Below, one piece after another: positions 51,716 through 61,427 of a stretch of DNA of 64,000 nucleotides (within the stretch, counting starts at the first letter, position 1; every line of letters starts with the position of its first letter). The notes beneath the pieces were generated by a model, which did no database searches, had not been told where the DNA came from, and worked only from the letters and a program-made list of their open reading frames with translations. The position numbers and the translations under genes are program-made. The stretch covers positions 1 to 64,000 of the forward strand of contig JAIXWV010000028.1 of assembly GCA_027491115.1 (NCBI GenBank). Direction: 5' to 3'. Source of the stretch: Pseudomonadota bacterium. GTDB taxonomy: Bacteria > Bdellovibrionota > UBA1018 > CAIMNF01.

Positions 51716-53821
51716 GTGGCTGTTTTCACCGACAAACCCTTCAAACTGGCCGAGACTTTCCTACCGACCGGAGATCAGCCCCAGGCCATCGAGTCCCTTG
51801 TTCGGGGACTGAAGCAGGGCGAAAAGTCCCAGGTGCTCCTGGGCGTCACGGGTTCCGGCAAGACCTTCACGATGGCCAATGTCATTGCGCAGGTCAAACG
51901 CCCGACCCTGATCCTCTGCCACAACAAGACACTTGCCGCCCAACTTTACTCGGAATTCAAGGAGTTCTTCCCGGACAACGCGGTCGAATACTTTGTCAGC
52001 TACTACGACTACTATCAGCCCGAAGCCTACATCCCGACGACCGACACCTACATCGAGAAAGACTCCCAGATCAACGACGAGATCGACAAGCTCAGGCACT
52101 CGGCTACGCGCTCCTTGCTCGAGCGCGACGATGTGATCATTGTTTCCTCGGTTTCTTGCATCTACGGTCTCGGAAGCCCCGAGGCCTACGAGGGTCTGAT
52201 TCTTTATCTGGAGGTCGGCAAGGAGTACAAGCGCCAGGAGGTACTGAAAAAACTCCTCGAGATCCAGTACAAGCGGAATGACATCGACTTCCATCGCGGA
52301 ACCTTCAGGGTGAGAGGTGAAACCGTCGAGATCTATCCTGCCTATGAGGAAGACGTCGCCATCCGGCTTGAGTTCTTCGGAGACGAGCTCGAGGGCATTT
52401 CCACCTTCGATCCGCTCCGGGGCATGCGGATCGACCGCATTCCAAGAGTTACCGTGTACCCTGCGAGTCATTATGTGACCACGCTCGACAACCGCAAGCG
52501 CGCCATGGATTCGATCCGCGCCGAGCTTCAAGATCGCTTGCAAGAAATGAAGTCCCAGAACAAGCTCCTCGAAGCCCAACGTCTGGCCCAACGCACGCAG
52601 TTCGATCTCGAGATGATGGAACAAGTGGGATTCTGTCAGGGGATCGAGAACTACTCCCGGCATCTGACCGGACGCAAGCCCGGCGAGCCACCTCCGACGC
52701 TGATGGATTACTTTCCGAAGAACTGGGTCTGCTTCATCGACGAGAGTCATGTCACGGTTTCCCAGATCGGGGGCATGTACCGCGGAGACCGGGCTCGCAA
52801 AATGAACCTCGTCGAGCACGGATTCCGTCTGCCCTCGGCGCTCGACAACCGTCCGCTCAATTTCGAGGAGTGGGAGAAAATCCTGGGCCAGTGCGTGTAT
52901 GTCTCGGCCACTCCGGGGACCTACGAGCTGAATCTCACCGAAGGAAAGTTTGCCCAGCAGGTGATCCGGCCCACCGGATTGCTCGACCCGCTCGTCGAGG
53001 TGCGGGGGGCCCGGAACCAGGTCGAGGATCTCTTGTCCGAGATCAAACAACGGGTCGAGCGGAACGAGCGCGTACTCGTGACCACGCTCACCAAAAAGCT
53101 CGCCGAGGATCTGACCAAGTACTACACCGAGAAAAAGATCAAAGTGAAGTACCTTCACTCCGACATTGAAACCCTCGAGCGGGTGGAGATTTTGCGGGAT
53201 TTGCGTCTCGGAACTTTCGACGTACTGGTCGGGATCAATCTCTTGCGGGAAGGTCTCGATCTTCCCGAGGTTTCCCTGGTGGCTATCCTGGATGCCGACA
53301 AAGAGGGATTCCTCCGCTCGGAACGCTCTCTCATTCAAACCATCGGACGAGCCGCCCGGAACGAGAATGGATTTGTGATCCTGTATGCCGACAAGGTGAC
53401 GGCGAGCATGAAGATCGCCATCGACGAGACCAAGCGGAGACGGGCAATCCAGGAAGAGCACAACCGGGTTCACGGGATCACGCCGGCCACGATTAAAAAG
53501 AAAATCGCCGAACGGATCGATACCGGAGGGGGTTCGGGAGGCGGGAATGAGCCGGGACATGGTCTCTGGCCTTCTGCAGCGGCCAGGCTACGCAGCCAAC
53601 AACAGAATCTCCCCATGCTCGACTATATCGACAGTGCCTCCAAGATCGAGCGGATCAAGGAGCTCCTCGGTCCTCGATACGTGAGCGTCGAGAAGTTGAA
53701 GCCACTGTTGGTGAAAATGGAGAGCGAAATGAAGGCGGCGGCCCAGAATCTCGACTTCGAAAAAGCAGCCGAACTTCGGGACACAATCCGTCAGGTTCGG
53801 GCGCTCAGCCTCGATCTTTAG
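51716..53821 (+). CDS. uvrB: Excinuclease ABC subunit B
   Basis: The start is GTG 51716. The 701-residue protein has Walker A GVTGSGKT (residues 43-50), the damage-probing beta-hairpin region [20 protein letters not shown], the helicase motifs IDESHVT and INLLREGLD and IGRAARN, and a C-terminal UVR domain (about residues 655-690, [18 protein letters not shown]). It verifies lesions and loads UvrC in nucleotide excision repair. A Gly/Ser-rich linker (about 600-620) is typical. It overlaps the convergent fadH stop by 4 bases. Confidence 0.97.
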   Translation: MAVFTDKPFKLAETFLPTGDQPQAIESLVRGLKQGEKSQVLLGVTGSGKTFTMANVIAQVKRPTLILCHNKTLAAQLYSEFKEFFPDNAVEYFVSYYDYYQPEAYIPTTDTYIEKDSQINDEIDKLRHSATRSLLERDDVIIVSSVSCIYGLGSPEAYEGLILYLEVGKEYKRQEVLKKLLEIQYKRNDIDFHRGTFRVRGETVEIYPAYEEDVAIRLEFFGDELEGISTFDPLRGMRIDRIPRVTVYPASHYVTTLDNRKRAMDSIRAELQDRLQEMKSQNKLLEAQRLAQRTQFDLEMMEQVGFCQGIENYSRHLTGRKPGEPPPTLMDYFPKNWVCFIDESHVTVSQIGGMYRGDRARKMNLVEHGFRLPSALDNRPLNFEEWEKILGQCVYVSATPGTYELNLTEGKFAQQVIRPTGLLDPLVEVRGARNQVEDLLSEIKQRVERNERVLVTTLTKKLAEDLTKYYTEKKIKVKYLHSDIETLERVEILRDLRLGTFDVLVGINLLREGLDLPEVSLVAILDADKEGFLRSERSLIQTIGRAARNENGFVILYADKVTASMKIAIDETKRRRAIQEEHNRVHGITPATIKKKIAERIDTGGGSGGGNEPGHGLWPSAAARLRSQQQNLPMLDYIDSASKIERIKELLGPRYVSVEKLKPLLVKMESEMKAAAQNLDFEKAAELRDTIRQVRALSLDL

Positions 53822-55818
53822 CGAGCGAGTTCCCAGGCTTCGCGGATGGCCCGCTTGGCGTCGATCTCGCCTGCCAGCTTCGCTCCGCCGATGATCCGGT
53901 AAGGGATCTTCGCGTCTTCACAGGTTTTCACCAGGGCATTCTCCGATTCCTGACCTGCACAGACGAACACCTGCTGGGCCGGAATCAGCTTGGACTTCCC
54001 GTCCTTGAACTTCACCTTCACGCCTTCTGGGGTGATTTCTTCGTACTCGAGGTGGTTCAGGTAGCGCACGCCCGAGCGCTTGAGATCCAGTCGGTGGATC
54101 CAACCCGTAGTCTTGCCGAGTCCACGACCCATACCGCCTTGGCTACGCTGAAGGAGGGTGATCGAAAGCTTGGTGCGCTTCGGTTTGAACCCGGGAACGA
54201 GTCCGCTTCGTTGCTCGGGATCGATTCCCCAATGCTCGAAGAATGCCTTCGGATCGTAGTCGATGGTGTCCTCGCGGTGAAGCAGGTAAGTGGCCACGTC
54301 GACTCCGATGCCGCCCGCGCCGATGATCACCATGATGTGTTTCGGAGTCACTTTGCCCGTGAGTAGATCCTGGTAAGAATGGACATGGGGCAGATCAATG
54401 CCCGGAATGGACGGCTTGCGGGGACGCACGCCTGTGGCGATCACCACCTCGTCGAATCCCTTGATTTCAAACGAGCCCTTGATCTCACGACCGAGCGAGA
54501 TCTTTCCACCCAGGCGTTTGATCTCGTTTTCCCAGTGCTCGATGCTGGAGAGGTACTCGGCCTTGCCCGGCACCTTCGCGGCGAGCAGGAACTGTCCGCC
54601 GAGTGTCTTGCCCCGCTCGAACACGGTGACTTGGTGACCTTGGCGAAGGAGGGTGAGGGCCGCATTGAGGCCGGCCGGTCCTGCGCCGATTACTGCAATT
54701 TTTCTCGATTGGGAAGTCCGTGAAATCGACCAAGAGCCTTCTTCACATGCGGCGGGGTTCACCAGACATGAGGCTTTCTTACCTTCAAAGATGTGGTCGA
54801 GGCAGGCTTGGTTGCAGGCGATGCAGGGATTGATCTCGATCGCGCGACCTTCCTGGGTCTTCTTCACAAAATGCGGATCAGCGAGCAAGGGGCGCGCCAT
54901 CGAAACCAGATCGGCGAACCCGTTTTGGAGGATGTCCTCGGCCGTGGTCGGATCGTTGATCCGATTCACCGCGATGATCGGCATCCGGACCTGGGAGCGC
55001 AATTTTGCTGTGAGGCTGGTGAAAGCGCCCTTCGGGACCATCGAAGCGATGGTCGGGATCCGGGCTTCGTGCCAGCCAATACCGGAATTCAACACGGTTA
55101 CTCCGGCACGCCGCAATTCTTTGGCGAACTCCACCACTTCCTCAAAAGTGGAACCTTTTTCGACCAGGTCCAGAATGGAGACCCGGAAGATGATGATGAA
55201 CTCTTTCCCGGTGTGCTCTCGGACCGATTTCACGATCTCGAGCGCGAAGCGCATCCGGTTCTCGAAGCTGCCACCCCATTCGTCTTTGCGCTGATTGGTG
55301 CGTTCGCACAAGAACTGGTGGATCAAGTAACCTTCGGATCCCATGATTTCGACGCCGTCGTAGCCGGCCAATTTTGCGTTCGCAGCGGCCTTGCCAAAAT
55401 CACGAACTGTGGAGCGAACCAGGAAACCCGGCATCGCAAACGGAGTGAACGGCGTGATCGGAGACTTGATGCGGGACGGAGCCACCGAAAACGGATGAAA
55501 GGCGTAACGTCCGGCGTGCAAAAGTTGGAGACAGATTTTCGAACCGGCTTCGTGCACGGCTCGGGTCAGGCTTTGGTGGGCGCGGGCCCAAGAAGCCGAG
55601 TGGAAGGATCCTCCGCCCGGAGTCAATCGTCCGAGGCGGTTCGGAGAGTAGCCGCCGGTAATGATCAACCCCACTCCGCCCTTGGCGCGTTCCACAAAGT
55701 ACTCGGTGAGAGCAGGCAGATTGCTCAGGCTGTCTTCGAGGCCCGTGTGCATGGAGCCCATGACAAAACGGTTCTTGAGTTCCGTAAAACCCAGGGGGAG
55801 GGGTTGAAAGAGTTTCAT
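53818..55818 (-). CDS. fadH: 2,4-dienoyl-CoA reductase-type NADH:flavin oxidoreductase (FadH-like)
   Basis: This 666-residue protein has an old-yellow-enzyme barrel (residues 1-330, with [10 protein letters not shown] and [10 protein letters not shown]), then the 4Fe-4S cysteine cluster [20 protein letters not shown] (about 335-355), then FAD-binding [13 protein letters not shown] and NAD-binding [12 protein letters not shown] domains. This is the FadH layout, which reduces the 2,4-double bonds of unsaturated fatty acids using NADPH. Other OYE-family reductases such as trimethylamine dehydrogenase share the plan, so the substrate is a family-based guess. It has a TAGAGT box 7 bases before its ATG. 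Confidence 0.9.
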   Translation of the reverse strand: MKLFQPLPLGFTELKNRFVMGSMHTGLEDSLSNLPALTEYFVERAKGGVGLIITGGYSPNRLGRLTPGGGSFHSASWARAHQSLTRAVHEAGSKICLQLLHAGRYAFHPFSVAPSRIKSPITPFTPFAMPGFLVRSTVRDFGKAAANAKLAGYDGVEIMGSEGYLIHQFLCERTNQRKDEWGGSFENRMRFALEIVKSVREHTGKEFIIIFRVSILDLVEKGSTFEEVVEFAKELRRAGVTVLNSGIGWHEARIPTIASMVPKGAFTSLTAKLRSQVRMPIIAVNRINDPTTAEDILQNGFADLVSMARPLLADPHFVKKTQEGRAIEINPCIACNQACLDHIFEGKKASCLVNPAACEEGSWSISRTSQSRKIAVIGAGPAGLNAALTLLRQGHQVTVFERGKTLGGQFLLAAKVPGKAEYLSSIEHWENEIKRLGGKISLGREIKGSFEIKGFDEVVIATGVRPRKPSIPGIDLPHVHSYQDLLTGKVTPKHIMVIIGAGGIGVDVATYLLHREDTIDYDPKAFFEHWGIDPEQRSGLVPGFKPKRTKLSITLLQRSQGGMGRGLGKTTGWIHRLDLKRSGVRYLNHLEYEEITPEGVKVKFKDGKSKLIPAQQVFVCAGQESENALVKTCEDAKIPYRIIGGAKLAGEIDAKRAIREAWELAR

Positions 55819-55825
55819 CCTTGAA

Positions 55826-55858
55826 ACTCTAGCGTTTTTTTGCCTCCTCCGATACCCT
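55826..55858. promoter_or_regulatory. Back-to-back leaderless promoters between fadH and oppA
   Basis: On the minus strand TAGAGT (55831-55826) is followed by 7 bases and the fadH ATG (55818). On the plus strand TACCCT (55853-55858) is followed by 8 bases and the ATG at 55867. The two -10 boxes are 21 bases apart, the same as in the serA/uvrB region. Confidence 0.5.
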
Positions 55859-55866
55859 TTTGCCTG

Positions 55867-57408
55867 ATGAAATCAGCTTCTTTTTTGACGGTCTTGTTTT
55901 TCGGCCTCTCGGCACTTTCCTCGGCTTCACTCGCTGCGACATTCAAGTTCAGGATTTTGGCCGAACCCACCACCTTCGACTGGCACCTGGCCAGCACTGC
56001 GGTCGAAACCCCGCTCATGATGAACCTCATGGAGGGTTTGAGCGAGGTGGATGGCAATTTGAAGCCCAAGCCCTGCTTGGCCGAGAAAATGGTCGTATCA
56101 CCTGACCAGAAGACCTACACCTTCACCCTCCGGAAAGGGATCAAGTGGTCGGATGGCACTCCGCTCAAGGCCCAGGACTTTGTCGAAGGCTGGAAGCGCC
56201 TCCTGACCCCCTCCACCGGTGCCCCCTATGCCTACCTGCTCTTTGATGTCGTCGGAGCAGAGGATTTCAACAAGAAGAAAACGGCTGATTTTTCGAAGGT
56301 CGGAGTCCAGGCCCGCGATGATCGCACCGTAGTGGTCACCCTTTCCCGGCCGGTCGCTTACTTTCCTTATTTGACCGCATTTTGGCCACTTTTTCCGGTC
56401 CGGAAGGACCTGATCGATCGGGACGGCAACCAGTGGCTGAAGCCCGGCAAACTGATCACGGTTGGTCCCTACGTACTCGAAAGTTACCAGATGCAGACCA
56501 AGGTCGTGATGAAAGCGAACCCACACTACTGGCGCAAGACCGGCAATGTGACCGAAGTCGTGGCCATGGTGATTAAGGACAGCGCTACCGCCATGAACGT
56601 CTTTAAGTCTGGGGGCGTTCAGGTGATGCAGGATTTCGCTCCGAACGACCTGAAACTCGCGCGTCCGATGAGTGAATTCAAGACCTTCCCTTACTTGAAG
56701 ACGCACTATCTGGGCTTCAAAACCAAGGGTTCGGTGGCTGAAAACAGGGAGCTTCGATTGGCGATTGCTCATGCGATCAACCGGAAGCCGATTCCGAGCA
56801 TCCTGAACGGAACGCAAAAAGTAGCCTCGAGTTTCATTCCCCCGAAAGTCACCGGGCACGATCCAAAACTCGAACTTCCCTTCGATCCTCAAAAAGCCAA
56901 GGAGTATCTGAAAAAATCGGGATTGAATCCTGCCAACTTGCAGCTCGAGATCGTTGCCAGAAACGCCGAGCGTCCTCAGATCATGGCCCAATACATCCAA
57001 AGCGAACTCAAGAAGAACCTGGGCGTCGAGCTCAAGATCCAGCTCTTCGACCACAAGGTGTTCCGGAGTCAGGTCCAAACCGGTAATTTTCCTATGATGT
57101 TGATGGTGTGGGCCGCGGATTATCCAGACGGGGACAGCTTCATGGGTCTATTCGAGACCGGGACGGGTAACAACCTGACTCGCTTCTCCCAGCCCAAGTT
57201 CGACGAAAACATCCAGAAGGCCCGCGAGGATTGGAATACCCTTAAGCGTGAAGCTCTTTATAGGGAGGCGCAGCGCCTCCTTCAGGCCAAAGAGGCGGCT
57301 GTAATCCCGCTTTACTATGAAGAGAACGAGGCCCTGGTGGCTAAGCAGGTGAAGGGGTTCAAGATCAATCCGATCGGGTATTTTTTTCTGCGGGAAGTCG
57401 AGATCTGA
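55867..57408 (+). CDS. oppA: Peptide/oligopeptide ABC transporter substrate-binding protein
   Basis: The start is ATG 55867, placed by the promoter; the in-frame 55840 start has no support. The 513-residue protein has a signal peptide (MKSASFLTVLFFGLSALSS) and a family-5 solute-binding domain: TTFDWHLAST, LRKGIKWSDGTPLKAQDFV, GVQARDDRTVVVTL and PDGDSFMGLFETGTGNN. The family binds peptides or related solutes in the periplasm. No permease or ATPase genes lie beside it, so it may serve a transporter encoded elsewhere. The signal peptide has no lipobox cysteine, as in Gram-negative OppA. Confidence 0.93.
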   Translation: MKSASFLTVLFFGLSALSSASLAATFKFRILAEPTTFDWHLASTAVETPLMMNLMEGLSEVDGNLKPKPCLAEKMVVSPDQKTYTFTLRKGIKWSDGTPLKAQDFVEGWKRLLTPSTGAPYAYLLFDVVGAEDFNKKKTADFSKVGVQARDDRTVVVTLSRPVAYFPYLTAFWPLFPVRKDLIDRDGNQWLKPGKLITVGPYVLESYQMQTKVVMKANPHYWRKTGNVTEVVAMVIKDSATAMNVFKSGGVQVMQDFAPNDLKLARPMSEFKTFPYLKTHYLGFKTKGSVAENRELRLAIAHAINRKPIPSILNGTQKVASSFIPPKVTGHDPKLELPFDPQKAKEYLKKSGLNPANLQLEIVARNAERPQIMAQYIQSELKKNLGVELKIQLFDHKVFRSQVQTGNFPMMLMVWAADYPDGDSFMGLFETGTGNNLTRFSQPKFDENIQKAREDWNTLKREALYREAQRLLQAKEAAVIPLYYEENEALVAKQVKGFKINPIGYFFLREVEI

Positions 57409-57470
57409 CGCTGCGCATTATTCCTCAGGTTCAAGAAATTTTGAACTGACGACATTGGGGTGAAGAGTTC

Positions 57471-57499
57471 TTGCGCATTGGGTTAGCGCAGGGTATCAC
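57471..57499 (+). promoter_or_regulatory. Promoter (TTGCGC-17-TATCAC), leaderless
   Basis: TTGCGC (57471-57476) and TATCAC (57494-57499) have a 17-base spacer, and 7 bases separate TATCAC from the ATG at 57507. A TTG at 57471 would give an upstream start, but that codon is part of the -35 box. Confidence 0.55.
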
Positions 57500-57506
57500 C
57501 ACGCGC

Positions 57507-58292
57507 ATGATGAATCTCGCTCTGACTCTGATTTTCACGGGAATGACTTCAATGAACAGTGTTGCCGCACCCCTCGATCTCTCTGAATGTGACCGAATGT
57601 ATTCCAAGAGAGGGGATCGACTGATTCCTTCAGCCCAGTGCTACCAGACCGCACTCTCCACGGCATCGGACAGTGAAAAGAAGACCGTGTACGAGCGGGC
57701 CTTTATCGCGCTCTCGGCGGCCGTCAACGACGGACCCAAGACTCAGGCCGAGGCTGATGCGATCGCACTCGGGCTGAAGCTGGTCGGCGAACTCGAAAAG
57801 GTGGCTCCGGGGACCGGTGATCTTGCCTACTGGCGGGCGGTGTTCGTGAGCTTTGATGCCATGAGGAAAGATCGCGGAGCCGTTCTTCCGAAAAACCTTT
57901 TTGCCGTTCTGAAAAGTCTTCAGCAAGATCTGCGTTCCGCGATGTCACTCGATCCGAAGGTCCACGTTTATGGTCCGAACCGCGTACTCGGAATCATGCA
58001 CACCCAGATGCCGGGGATTGTCGGTGGAGACAAATCCCTCGCTGAAAACTTGCTGCTCGAGGCGTACCAAAGGGCGCCTGAACTCAGTGGTAACCATGTT
58101 GCCTACGCCAAAATCCTCATGGTGAATGGAAAAGACGCTCAAGCAAAAATGGTGCTCGAGCGCTTCATCGCGGCGAAAGATCAGGACCTGGATCCGTATC
58201 CCTCCGAGCCGCTTCGCACGGTGAAGCCTGAACTCGACCGTGATCGGAAGACCGCAAAATCCATGCTTCAGGAATTGAACGAGGAAGAGTGA
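57507..58292 (+). CDS. Exported helical-repeat (TPR-like) protein
   Basis: The start is ATG 57507 (261 residues), placed by a leaderless promoter. A signal peptide (LALTLIFTGMTSMNSVAA) is followed by alpha-helical repeats: SAQCYQTALSTA, AYWRAVFVSFDAM, AENLLLEAYQRAPE and HVAYAKILMVNGKDAQAKMVL, which resemble tetratricopeptide helices. A conserved HTQMPGIVGGD loop recalls the TRAP-associated TatT family; this is weak. It is the first gene of a three-gene operon with an outer-membrane-type protein and a lipoprotein, suggesting a periplasmic scaffold for an envelope complex. Confidence 0.72.
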   Translation: MMNLALTLIFTGMTSMNSVAAPLDLSECDRMYSKRGDRLIPSAQCYQTALSTASDSEKKTVYERAFIALSAAVNDGPKTQAEADAIALGLKLVGELEKVAPGTGDLAYWRAVFVSFDAMRKDRGAVLPKNLFAVLKSLQQDLRSAMSLDPKVHVYGPNRVLGIMHTQMPGIVGGDKSLAENLLLEAYQRAPELSGNHVAYAKILMVNGKDAQAKMVLERFIAAKDQDLDPYPSEPLRTVKPELDRDRKTAKSMLQELNEEE

Positions 58293-59557
58293 GTCGAAGA
58301 TTCATGCGACTTTCCCGGTGGCTCGCAGTATCGCTCGCAATATACCTGCTCGGATCGATTGGCCCGGCTCAGGCCCAGGTCCTCTCGACCTACGTCCGGG
58401 AACAGGTGGGAACGCTTCCAAAGGGTCGCTTCCTGGTGAGTGTGATGAACGTCACTGCGTCGCTCGACTCGATGTACGGACGGAACGGCCAGCGACAGTC
58501 TCTGTCTTCCAATCTCAATCAAGGCGTCAGTTTTCAGAAAATTACCGAGGAAGATTCTGTTCGGGGGAATCAGCTTTCGGGCTTGTTTCTCTCAAACGGA
58601 GTGAGTCTTTCTGATTCGGCCGGGTCTCTGAGTGGAACCATTTCCGGTGCGGTTTCGGGTAAAATTCCAGTTTTGGGCTACGGACTGACCGATGACACTG
58701 GGGTCTACCTTTCCCTCCCTGTTCTCAATTTTCGGATCAGTTCACGCTATCGATTCACTCCGAGTGCGGCCACTGCGGGATTGCTCTCTCAACTTCAGGC
58801 CTCCGATCAATCTTCCGTCGCGGCCGAGTTCAACACAGCACTGGGAAACAGTCTCGAGAGCAAGTTGACCCGCGCAGGTCTCAGCTGGAACCCCGAGGTG
58901 AATCGGGATTATCTCGGAGATGCACAGATCACAGTGATGCGGATCATTCCGTCTGCCCCCGGTTCCTGGAAGCGCTCCCTTCAGCCTCATGTGATTTTGC
59001 CGACCTCCACGACCGCGGATTTACGAGATCTTTACGGTTTGCGAGCAGGTGATCGCCGTTGGGGCTTCGGGATGAAGTTCGCGGCCGAGAAGGAATTCCT
59101 CTATCGGCTAAAATTCAACGTGGGATTGAGTGGTACCTATCTGTTCAATTCCACCCAAGGCAGGCGCTTACCCAAAGATTCCGGCGACAGTCTCGGAGAA
59201 TTGGTTGATCCGGCCGCCCGGATCGGCGGGGGCGCGCGGTTCCAGGGTCAGGCACAGCTCCGATACACCTTCCCGCGTTGGGTCGGTGTGAATCTGGGGA
59301 CAGTGTATCAACGGCGCTTGAGCGAGAAAATCAGCGGCAGCCTCCAACCCGCAGAGGCGTATTCCTTGGCCTCGGGGAGATCCTCCTTTCAGTTGCTCTC
59401 GGGTTACGCCTCGGTCGATCTCAACTCGATCCAGAGTTTTCTCGAGGGTGGATTCTTGTTTCCCGCCCAGGCGGAGCTCGGGGTGGGGCTGCCTCTCGCA
59501 GGCCAGAACGCGGTGGCTGAACCGGTGGTTGAATTGCAAGGAACCATGTTTTTTTAG
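58289..59557 (+). CDS. Predicted outer-membrane protein
   Basis: The start is GTG 58289, overlapping the previous stop (GTGA), with GAGGAAG upstream. The 422-residue protein has a signal peptide ending in PAQAQ and a long mature part rich in Gly, Ser and alternating strands. It ends in VVELQGTMFF with a C-terminal Phe, the BAM signal of outer-membrane barrels. A middle segment (PHVILPTSTTADLRDLYG) resembles the transporter-type barrel Toluene_X/Phenol-MetA region; that is a guess. Together with its neighbours it may form an outer-membrane complex. Confidence 0.75.
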   Translation: MSRRFMRLSRWLAVSLAIYLLGSIGPAQAQVLSTYVREQVGTLPKGRFLVSVMNVTASLDSMYGRNGQRQSLSSNLNQGVSFQKITEEDSVRGNQLSGLFLSNGVSLSDSAGSLSGTISGAVSGKIPVLGYGLTDDTGVYLSLPVLNFRISSRYRFTPSAATAGLLSQLQASDQSSVAAEFNTALGNSLESKLTRAGLSWNPEVNRDYLGDAQITVMRIIPSAPGSWKRSLQPHVILPTSTTADLRDLYGLRAGDRRWGFGMKFAAEKEFLYRLKFNVGLSGTYLFNSTQGRRLPKDSGDSLGELVDPAARIGGGARFQGQAQLRYTFPRWVGVNLGTVYQRRLSEKISGSLQPAEAYSLASGRSSFQLLSGYASVDLNSIQSFLEGGFLFPAQAELGVGLPLAGQNAVAEPVVELQGTMFF

Positions 59558-59566
59558 GAGGAACGG

Positions 59567-60292
59567 ATGAAGTACACCTGGATCACACCTTTACTCCTGC
59601 TCTCCTTCGTAGCTTGTGGACGCGCGCCTTTGGATCTTGGGCCTCAGACTCGTACGGAACCCCAGACAGCACTTTCCATCGAGAGGCTGAAAGGCCTTCG
59701 GGTGAAGGAGCTATTCGTGGTGGTGTTTCCGAAGAATTACACGCCTCTCGAGTGGAAAAATATTTTCGACGACACCCGGATCCTGAGTCGCAACAAGCGG
59801 CGCTTGCGTGCATTGGAAGGTTTGAGCGACGACGTTTCCCAGGATGAGCGGGCCGAGCTGATCGGCAAGAATGCCGAAATCCTGACCACACTCGGTTCGA
59901 AGAGCCTCTTCATGATGAGTTGGAGTGCTGCCGACGAAAATTGCCGGATCCGCGACACGCTCAAAATCACTTGCCGGCCGTCCAATCCGGACAACCCGCT
60001 GAACGGAGGTCTTCCCAAGCATGTGTCGCCGATCGAGTGGGTGCGCCCCGATCCGGTCCGTTCCGAAGTGAAGACCCCTTATGTTGCGATTCGTTTGGAG
60101 CAGAAAGATGCTGAAAAGGGGCCACTTTACGGATTGGACCTCCGCTTGAAGCCCGAGTCCCTGGGTGAAACCGAACTTTGGTTCAAGGGAGAAGCGCTTC
60201 CCGTGCAGGGGAGTCTGTTTTCGAATCCCGAAGGCTCACCGGTATCGGAGTACTTTCCTTACGGCTATGCCGAGATGACGCTCGGCGAGTGA
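59567..60292 (+). CDS. Lipoprotein of unknown function
   Basis: The start is ATG 59567 with AGGAGG upstream. The lipobox is SFVAC (cysteine at residue 17). The 241-residue product is mixed helix/strand; FVVVFPKNYTPLEWKNIF and ENCRIRDTLKITCRPS (two cysteines, possible disulfide) are notable. No motif recognised. It ends the three-gene operon and is followed by a strong hairpin. Confidence 0.75.
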   Translation: MKYTWITPLLLLSFVACGRAPLDLGPQTRTEPQTALSIERLKGLRVKELFVVVFPKNYTPLEWKNIFDDTRILSRNKRRLRALEGLSDDVSQDERAELIGKNAEILTTLGSKSLFMMSWSAADENCRIRDTLKITCRPSNPDNPLNGGLPKHVSPIEWVRPDPVRSEVKTPYVAIRLEQKDAEKGPLYGLDLRLKPESLGETELWFKGEALPVQGSLFSNPEGSPVSEYFPYGYAEMTLGE

Positions 60293-60299
60293 AAACGCA

Positions 60300-60330
60300 A
60301 ACACCCGGGAAGTTTTGCTCCCCGGGTGTT
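60300..60330. terminator. Bidirectional intrinsic terminator
   Basis: A 10-bp stem (60300-60309 with 60321-60330) with an 11-base loop lies between the stop of the lipoprotein gene (60292) and the convergent gene ending at 60369. The plus side has only TT after the stem. The minus side has TTTGCGTTTT, a better T-run. Confidence 0.65.
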
Positions 60331-60368
60331 CCGATGATGATGAGGGTCGTTGTTGGGAATCAGTTACT

Positions 60369-61247
60369 TCAGAGGTTTTCTGCGTTGTTGCGATCCTTGA
60401 TCCCGCGGACGTAGCCGCGGATCCGGGACTTCATGATGATCGTGTAGGAGTCCTCGAGCTGCTGGTCGCAGTACTTGACCAGGTTGGCATTAGGGTTGTC
60501 CGACAGATCACTGATCAGGCAAGGGAGGGTGGAGGAGTACCAACCGAGCAGGGTCACGCCGTACAGTGTGGATGCCGCTCCAAAGCCTGCCAGAGTGAGG
60601 ATCTTCACGGTCGTTCCGGCTGCGACACCGAAGCCGACCACCGAGGCGATTCCTTCCCAGACCTTGACATCCAGTTTCGGGAAAGCAGCGACGAGAAGCT
60701 CGATTTCGGCCATGCTCACCTTGTCGCCACGGAGGATACGGTCGGTGATTTCTGCAGCTGCGATCTCACCTTTGTTCCGGAGGGCGTTGCCGATCCGTGC
60801 GATCAGGTTGATCATCTTGCTGTCGGTCTGGTCGTTCAAGCGCTTCTTCTTTTCAAAGCGTCCAGTGAGATAAGCAGTTCCGTAGAAGAAAGGCGTCATC
60901 GCCTTCATCATGCCGCGATTCAACGCAAGACCGATCTTCGAGGCCAACTTGCCGATCTTGGTCTGCTTCTTCGGCTTTTCGCCGGCGTGCTCGGCCTTGA
61001 GTTCGTTCACTTCATTTTGAATCGAGTCGATCACTTCGATTTCTTCTTCAGAAGCGGCTTCGGCACGCACCACGTCGATACTGTTTTGGAGGCGCTCCAA
61101 TGAAATGGACTCCGATACCTGTTGATCAAAGGATTCAACGAGCACCGCGTCTTCCGCGCTCATCGTTTCGGCATGGGCCTGGAAGGAAGGGGTGATCAGG
61201 GAAAGGCAAAGAAGGGCCATCAACAAACGGTTCATCAAATGGTTCAT
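60369..61247 (-). CDS. Exported helical protein of unknown function
   Basis: The start is set at the ATG at 61247, just ahead of a signal peptide (MNRLLMALLCLSLITPSFQA) that could also start at 61235. The mature part of about 265 residues has an acidic coiled-coil start (VLVESFDQQVSESISLERL) and a basic middle (KPKKQTKIGKLASKIG). A hydrophobic glycine-rich segment (residues about 210-245, SVVGFGVAAGTTVKILTLAG) could span a membrane. No family recognised. It has a good promoter 85-120 bases upstream, and the 180-base region between its start and the mltA stop contains that promoter. Confidence 0.72.
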   Translation of the reverse strand: MNHLMNRLLMALLCLSLITPSFQAHAETMSAEDAVLVESFDQQVSESISLERLQNSIDVVRAEAASEEEIEVIDSIQNEVNELKAEHAGEKPKKQTKIGKLASKIGLALNRGMMKAMTPFFYGTAYLTGRFEKKKRLNDQTDSKMINLIARIGNALRNKGEIAAAEITDRILRGDKVSMAEIELLVAAFPKLDVKVWEGIASVVGFGVAAGTTVKILTLAGFGAASTLYGVTLLGWYSSTLPCLISDLSDNPNANLVKYCDQQLEDSYTIIMKSRIRGYVRGIKDRNNAENL

Positions 61248-61337
61248 TTTGGGTAATCCTGTAGGGGGCAAATTCAACGCAGGGGTTACGGAAAGCGGCA
61301 GTGCATTCCGGAGGGGGCTGCGTGAACGAGTGAGCGG

Positions 61338-61366
61338 ATATTACCCGACCATTTTGATTTTGTAAA
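61338..61366 (-). promoter_or_regulatory. Strong sigma-70-type promoter (TTTACA-17-TAATAT)
   Basis: On the minus strand TTTACA (61366-61361) and TAATAT (61343-61338) are 17 bases apart in an AT-rich setting, near the E. coli consensus. The predicted start near 61331 gives an untranslated leader of about 84 bases, long for this window. It is the best classical promoter seen here. Confidence 0.7.
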
Positions 61367-61427
61367 TAGAAAAAGAATAAAAACCAACAGGATCAGTCAA
61401 CTCGATCCATTGAGTGGACCGAGAGAC

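Noticed and set aside
57429..57446. Inverted repeat GTTCAA/TTGAAC after oppA
   Set aside because: A 6-bp stem without a T-run; not convincing as terminator or operator.
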